Positions 45,981 to 49,016 of a stretch of DNA of 49,016 nucleotides are shown here, in pieces. This DNA is from Methylomicrobium sp. (GTDB taxonomy: Bacteria; Pseudomonadota; Gammaproteobacteria; Methylococcales; Methylomonadaceae), in contig JAGXSU010000184.1 in NCBI GenBank assembly GCA_018333785.1, positions 1-49,016 of the forward strand. Direction: 5' to 3'. The notes under the pieces are model-generated. The model made no database searches, had not been told where the DNA came from, and worked only from the letters and a program-made list of their open reading frames with translations. Both the position numbers and the translations under genes were made by a program. Each line of letters opens with the position of its first letter. The stretch's first letter is position 1.

Positions 45981-46526
45981 TTAGTTATCGGGCTTGTTTT
46001 CAGATGCAAACTCTTCGTTCCATATGGGATTGTCGCGGTCTTCCGGGGTTAATTTAGCCTCATCTTGTGGATAAACATGCCAAAAAGATTTATCGATAGC
46101 GCCTTCCATGTAACCTTCCTTTTTGTCGTGACCGAAAGGACACCACCAGTTTTCAACGATTTTAACCATGTAGGCATGCCATTCGAACAAAGCCACGCTG
46201 ACCGGGCAATACCAGGTGCAGTTCAATATCCAAAACAGTTTGTACTGGGATGTGCTGCCTTTGAATGAGGCATCCATGGTAATTTGATCTTTCAGGGTAT
46301 ACCGGTGGCTGCTTCTGTTAGGCAGAAAGTCCGATAAAGTTTTGATATTTTTGGCACCCATCATGCGCAGATGGTAATACGTCAAGTAGGCACTGAGAAA
46401 AACAAAAGGCAGCGTGATGATCGGTAAATACACGAGTACCATCCCAATACCTCGTATCCATACGGGCTGTTCTTTGTAATGTCGACCTATTTCGACGCGA
46501 TGGGTACAGGTTTCACAGGATTTCAT
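45981..46526 (-). CDS. Cys-rich membrane protein of unknown function
   Basis: 181 aa. The N-terminus MKSCETCTHRVEIGRH has CxxC plus His; a hydrophobic stretch spans about 25-52 (GMVLVYLPIITLPFVFLSAY). The C-terminal half contains LNCTWYCPVSVALFEWHAYM and NWWCPFGHDKK, so Cys and His are concentrated in a metal- or redox-like pattern, then an acidic tail. I do not recognise a named family. Its start overlaps the small metal-binding-domain gene by 4 nt, so the two are translated together and may form one metal-handling unit. Confidence 0.8.
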   Translation of the reverse strand: MKSCETCTHRVEIGRHYKEQPVWIRGIGMVLVYLPIITLPFVFLSAYLTYYHLRMMGAKNIKTLSDFLPNRSSHRYTLKDQITMDASFKGSTSQYKLFWILNCTWYCPVSVALFEWHAYMVKIVENWWCPFGHDKKEGYMEGAIDKSFWHVYPQDEAKLTPEDRDNPIWNEEFASENKPDN

Positions 46527-46717
46527 TTGATAAGACCTCTCTTTGTTTTAGTTTTAGTGGATGGCGTCAATTGGTCGGCGTTCAGTAATTCGAAGATACT
46601 TTTACAACCACCACAGCAAAAGTTTATATCACCCTCTTCGGCTTTTAACGAAAAGCCTTTAATGGTAACGGGTAGATTACAGAGTGCGCAGGTAAGCGAT
46701 GTTTTATTTTTAGTCAC
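46523..46717 (-). CDS. Free-standing metal-binding domain of P-type ATPase type
   Basis: 64 aa. CALCNLPVTIKG and FCCGGCKSIFELL reproduce the N-terminal Cys-rich domain of copper-type P-ATPases such as FixI/CcoI, but there is no HMA domain, transporter or phosphorylation domain after it. It is 21 bp downstream of rlmI and overlaps the next gene (ATGA). Either a remnant that was retained or a small metallochaperone working with the Cys-rich membrane protein. Confidence 0.82.
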   Translation of the reverse strand: MTKNKTSLTCALCNLPVTIKGFSLKAEEGDINFCCGGCKSIFELLNADQLTPSTKTKTKRGLIK

Positions 46718-46738
46718 GGGTAACTAGTTATAAAGCAG

Positions 46739-47935
46739 TTATAAACTTGGCGACACATAGCAGAAATAAGTTTTCAGGTATTCCGTTTCCGGCATGCCCG
46801 GGTGAATAGGATGATCGGGGCCTTGGCTGCCGGTTCCAAAAAATGTCAAGTGCCGGTCAATATGACGTGCGGATGCACGCAGCAGTTCGTGCAGATTATC
46901 GCGGCTTAGATGATGCGAGCATGATGCCGATATGAGTATGCCGTTAGGCGACAAAATCTGTAATGCCATGTCATTAAGTCTCCGGTAAGCTTCAAAGCCC
47001 TGTTTAAAGTCTTTTTTGCGCTTGATCAATGCCGGTGGGTCCAGAACAATGATATCGAAATTTCGCTTGTCAGAACGCGCGGCTTTCAGAAAATCAAATA
47101 CATCACTTTGGACGCAGTCAACCTTTTGTTCAACCCCATTGAGCCTGGCGTTTTCGGAGGCCAGTGACAAGGCGCTAGCGGAGGCATCGACACAGGTGAC
47201 ATGCTGAGCTCCATTTTTTGCCGCCGGAATGGCCCACGCTCCCGAGTAAGAAAATAAATCCAGTACTGTCAGGCCGCGGCATATATTCATGACTTCACGC
47301 CGGCTATTGCGATGGTCATAAAACCAGCCGGTTTTTTGACCCTTTAAAACATCGATGGCGAATTTTACACCATTTTCTTCGATGACAAGAACTTCGGGCA
47401 TTTTGCCATAGGCGATTTGATTCTCCTGGGGTAAGCCTTCAAGTGCCCGCTGGCTGTTTTCGTTTTTGAGCACGATCGCTTCAGGATTAAACAGTTCAAC
47501 GAGAGCGGACATCAAAAAGGGCTTATGATTTTCTATGCCGGCACTCGTAATTTGTACCGAAAATACGCGATCAAAGCGGTCAATCACTAAACCCGGCAAG
47601 CCATCACTCTCACCGAAAATTAATCGATAGTAAGGTTTATCGAACAAGTGCTCTCTTAACCGTAACGCGGTTGTCAGACGGGCTTTAAAAAAATTAATCC
47701 CACAGGATAGATTCAGCTTTCTGGATAAAAGGCGGGCCGCAATCAGTGTTTGAGGATTAACGTAGGCCGTGCCTACCGGTTTGCCGTCCTCAGTGACGAT
47801 ATTGACCAGATCGCCGGGCGCAAACTGATCCAAAGGCGAGCGGTGTGTATCCACTTCATTGCTAAAGACCCATACATGGCCTTTTCGCAAGCGTTTGTCT
47901 TCGTTTTTCTTTAAGTAAAGTACAGGGTAAGCCAT
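46739..47935 (-). CDS. rlmI: 23S rRNA cytosine-5 methyltransferase RlmI-type
   Basis: 398 aa. An N-terminal PUA-like domain (about 1-75: LRKGHVWVFSNEV) and a central RNA-binding region precede a Rossmann methyltransferase with VLDLFSYSGAWAIPAAKNGA, VDASASALSLASENA and IVLDPPALIKRKKDF; the catalytic Cys region is ISASCSHHLS. It methylates C1962 of 23S rRNA in E. coli. It is 3 nt from the upstream zinc-ribbon gene. Confidence 0.93.
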   Translation of the reverse strand: MAYPVLYLKKNEDKRLRKGHVWVFSNEVDTHRSPLDQFAPGDLVNIVTEDGKPVGTAYVNPQTLIAARLLSRKLNLSCGINFFKARLTTALRLREHLFDKPYYRLIFGESDGLPGLVIDRFDRVFSVQITSAGIENHKPFLMSALVELFNPEAIVLKNENSQRALEGLPQENQIAYGKMPEVLVIEENGVKFAIDVLKGQKTGWFYDHRNSRREVMNICRGLTVLDLFSYSGAWAIPAAKNGAQHVTCVDASASALSLASENARLNGVEQKVDCVQSDVFDFLKAARSDKRNFDIIVLDPPALIKRKKDFKQGFEAYRRLNDMALQILSPNGILISASCSHHLSRDNLHELLRASARHIDRHLTFFGTGSQGPDHPIHPGMPETEYLKTYFCYVSPSL

Positions 47936-47938
47936 GTT

Positions 47939-48589
47939 TTATATCAGCTCAAAAGTGTAACCACCGATCGTTTTTCCAGTGGGGACAATGGCTAGGGAGA
48001 CTTGAAATGATTGATTTGAGGCAATAGTGCTATTGCCTGCATTCAAGTAGTGTTTGGCTAAAAAGATACGCTGAGCCAAAGGCTCGCCGTTAAGATTTAG
48101 CAGCGTCAGTTTAATACCGGGATAATTTTGAGCAAATTCGGCTTGATTGATAATGACCGAAGAAAATTCATAGAAGCCGTTTTTTTCGGTCAATGCACTT
48201 TGCATCACAACCAGTTCATCGCGATTTTTATAAGTCGGCAGCACGCAGCCCAACATTTGGCAGCCTCGTTCCAGTTGCTGTCTTAATGACGGATTCTGTA
48301 GTGCATCGTCCCCGTAAAAATAAACACCCTGGCTGATCAGCAGCAGTAAATTGACAGCCAGTGCCGAGCCCCAACGTTTTGCATTAGGTGCTTTAGGTGA
48401 TTTCAGCCAATTGATAGCCGGTTCTTTAGTCTCGATTTTTTGAGGGGCTTCCGAGGTGTTTTCGCTGAGTTGTTTTAAGGCATCAAACAACGTATTGCAA
48501 TTTGAACAGCGCATCAAACCGCGATTAAGGCGTAACTGCTCAATCGTCACAGTTTGACGGGTTTGACATTCAGGGCAATCAGTAAACAT
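47939..48589 (-). CDS. Zinc-ribbon and DUF3426 membrane protein
   Basis: 216 aa. The N-terminal zinc ribbon (MFTDCPECQTRQTV, then MRCSNCNTLFDAL) is of the MJ0042 type, followed by an acidic linker, one membrane helix (about 75-95, GSALAVNLLLLISQGVYFYG) and a DUF3426 beta-rich periplasmic domain. Function is unknown; the gene is a regular companion of prmA in gammaproteobacteria. It begins 3 nt after the prmA stop. Confidence 0.9.
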   Translation of the reverse strand: MFTDCPECQTRQTVTIEQLRLNRGLMRCSNCNTLFDALKQLSENTSEAPQKIETKEPAINWLKSPKAPNAKRWGSALAVNLLLLISQGVYFYGDDALQNPSLRQQLERGCQMLGCVLPTYKNRDELVVMQSALTEKNGFYEFSSVIINQAEFAQNYPGIKLTLLNLNGEPLAQRIFLAKHYLNAGNSTIASNQSFQVSLAIVPTGKTIGGYTFELI

Positions 48590-48592
48590 GGT

Positions 48593-49016
48593 TCAAGCCT
48601 TTTTTATGCCATCGAGTCGGCACCAATCATCTTGCTGCACGGGTGGGCCGAGGTTTATCCAGGGCGTATAAGCTTCTGCAACAGACGGAGCTTGTTCATT
48701 TAAAATGCCGGATAAAACCAGGCAGCCTGAAGGTGCCACTAATCCGGAAATAGCCGGTGATAAATCAATCAGTGGTTTAGCCAGAATGTTGGCGAGCACG
48801 ACGTCAGCTTGAAAAGGTGCAAAGTTCTCCGGCAAATAACAGGTTATGCGTTCCAGGATATGGTTTTTTCTGGCATTTTCTACAGTGGCTGTCAGTGCCT
48901 GCGGGTCAATATCGATGGCATGCGCCTCCCGGGCTCCGAGCAGCACTGCCGCTACCGCTAAAATGCCCGAGCCGCAGCCGTAGTCAATCACAACTTTATC
49001 AGTTAAATCATGGCTT
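48593..49016 (-). CDS. prmA: Ribosomal protein L11 methyltransferase PrmA (partial, N-terminus outside window)
   Basis: The frame is open to the right edge; a GTG at 48991 is internal, since SHDLTDKVV precedes it in frame. The visible C-terminal 141 residues hold the SAM-binding loop IDYGCGSGILAVAAVLLGA, AIDIDPQAL, and the PrmA-type VLANILAKPLIDL (NxxA-type catalytic loop) then LVLSGILNEQ. PrmA trimethylates L11. Head of a prmA, DUF3426, rlmI, metal-domain, membrane-protein run. Confidence 0.93.
   Translation of the reverse strand, partial: SHDLTDKVVIDYGCGSGILAVAAVLLGAREAHAIDIDPQALTATVENARKNHILERITCYLPENFAPFQADVVLANILAKPLIDLSPAISGLVAPSGCLVLSGILNEQAPSVAEAYTPWINLGPPVQQDDWCRLDGIKKA

Overview
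The window looks like a chromosomal segment of a free-living gammaproteobacterium, most likely a methanotroph-type Methylococcales relative. This is inferred from gene order (prmA, zinc-ribbon/DUF3426 gene, rlmI, dusB-fis, purH-purD), an Aer-type energy-taxis system, VPLPA-CTERM export and scattered intergenic repeats. No 16S or methane-oxidation marker is present to confirm it. Coding density is high and no phage, transposase, CRISPR array, rRNA or tRNA was seen.

Region 1 (about 0.3-7.4 kb, minus strand) is a five-gene signalling cassette. It holds a membrane PAS histidine kinase, REC-HDOD, REC-PP2C phosphatase, REC-GAF-HD-GYP (c-di-GMP phosphodiesterase) and a soluble kinase whose N-terminal receiver has Glu in place of the phospho-accepting Asp. 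None of the outputs is a DNA-binding domain.

Region 2 (8.0-25.9 kb, plus strand, divergent from region 1) is a long chemosensory operon: cheY, cheA, cheW, two tandem Aer-like receptors, a second cheW, a ParA-like ATPase, a STAS protein, cheR, cheD, cheB, a short membrane receptor, a STAS anti-anti-sigma protein, a REC-PP2C-HATPase partner-switch regulator (HsbR/CrsR type), a degenerate receptor-tip protein, and a metallo-beta-lactamase-fold di-iron protein resembling the chemotaxis oxygen sensor ODP. A 20-codon relic of cheW between the two receptors records a tandem cheW-mcp duplication.

Region 3 (26-33 kb) has phoB-phoR behind a good Pho-box candidate. Next is a c-di-GMP-I (GEMM-I) riboswitch directly upstream of a secreted VPLPA-CTERM protein, then a DUF502 membrane protein, an alanine/glycine:cation symporter, an FMN reductase and an Arg/Glu-rich lipoprotein. 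Region 4 (33-40.8 kb) has oadA and oadG on the minus strand without oadB, msrB overlapping an M18 aminopeptidase, a CHASE8-like/HAMP/PAS/GGDEF/EAL protein and an AlkB-family dioxygenase. Region 5 (40.8-49 kb, all minus) is mostly housekeeping: purD, purH, fis, dusB, a uracil/hypoxanthine-DNA glycosylase, a Cys-rich membrane protein overlapping a free-standing metal-binding domain, rlmI, a zinc-ribbon protein and the 3' part of prmA.

Together, the first 40 kb suggest linked control of motility (Che array), a partner-switch pathway and c-di-GMP (HD-GYP, GGDEF/EAL, riboswitch), probably driven by redox or oxygen cues.
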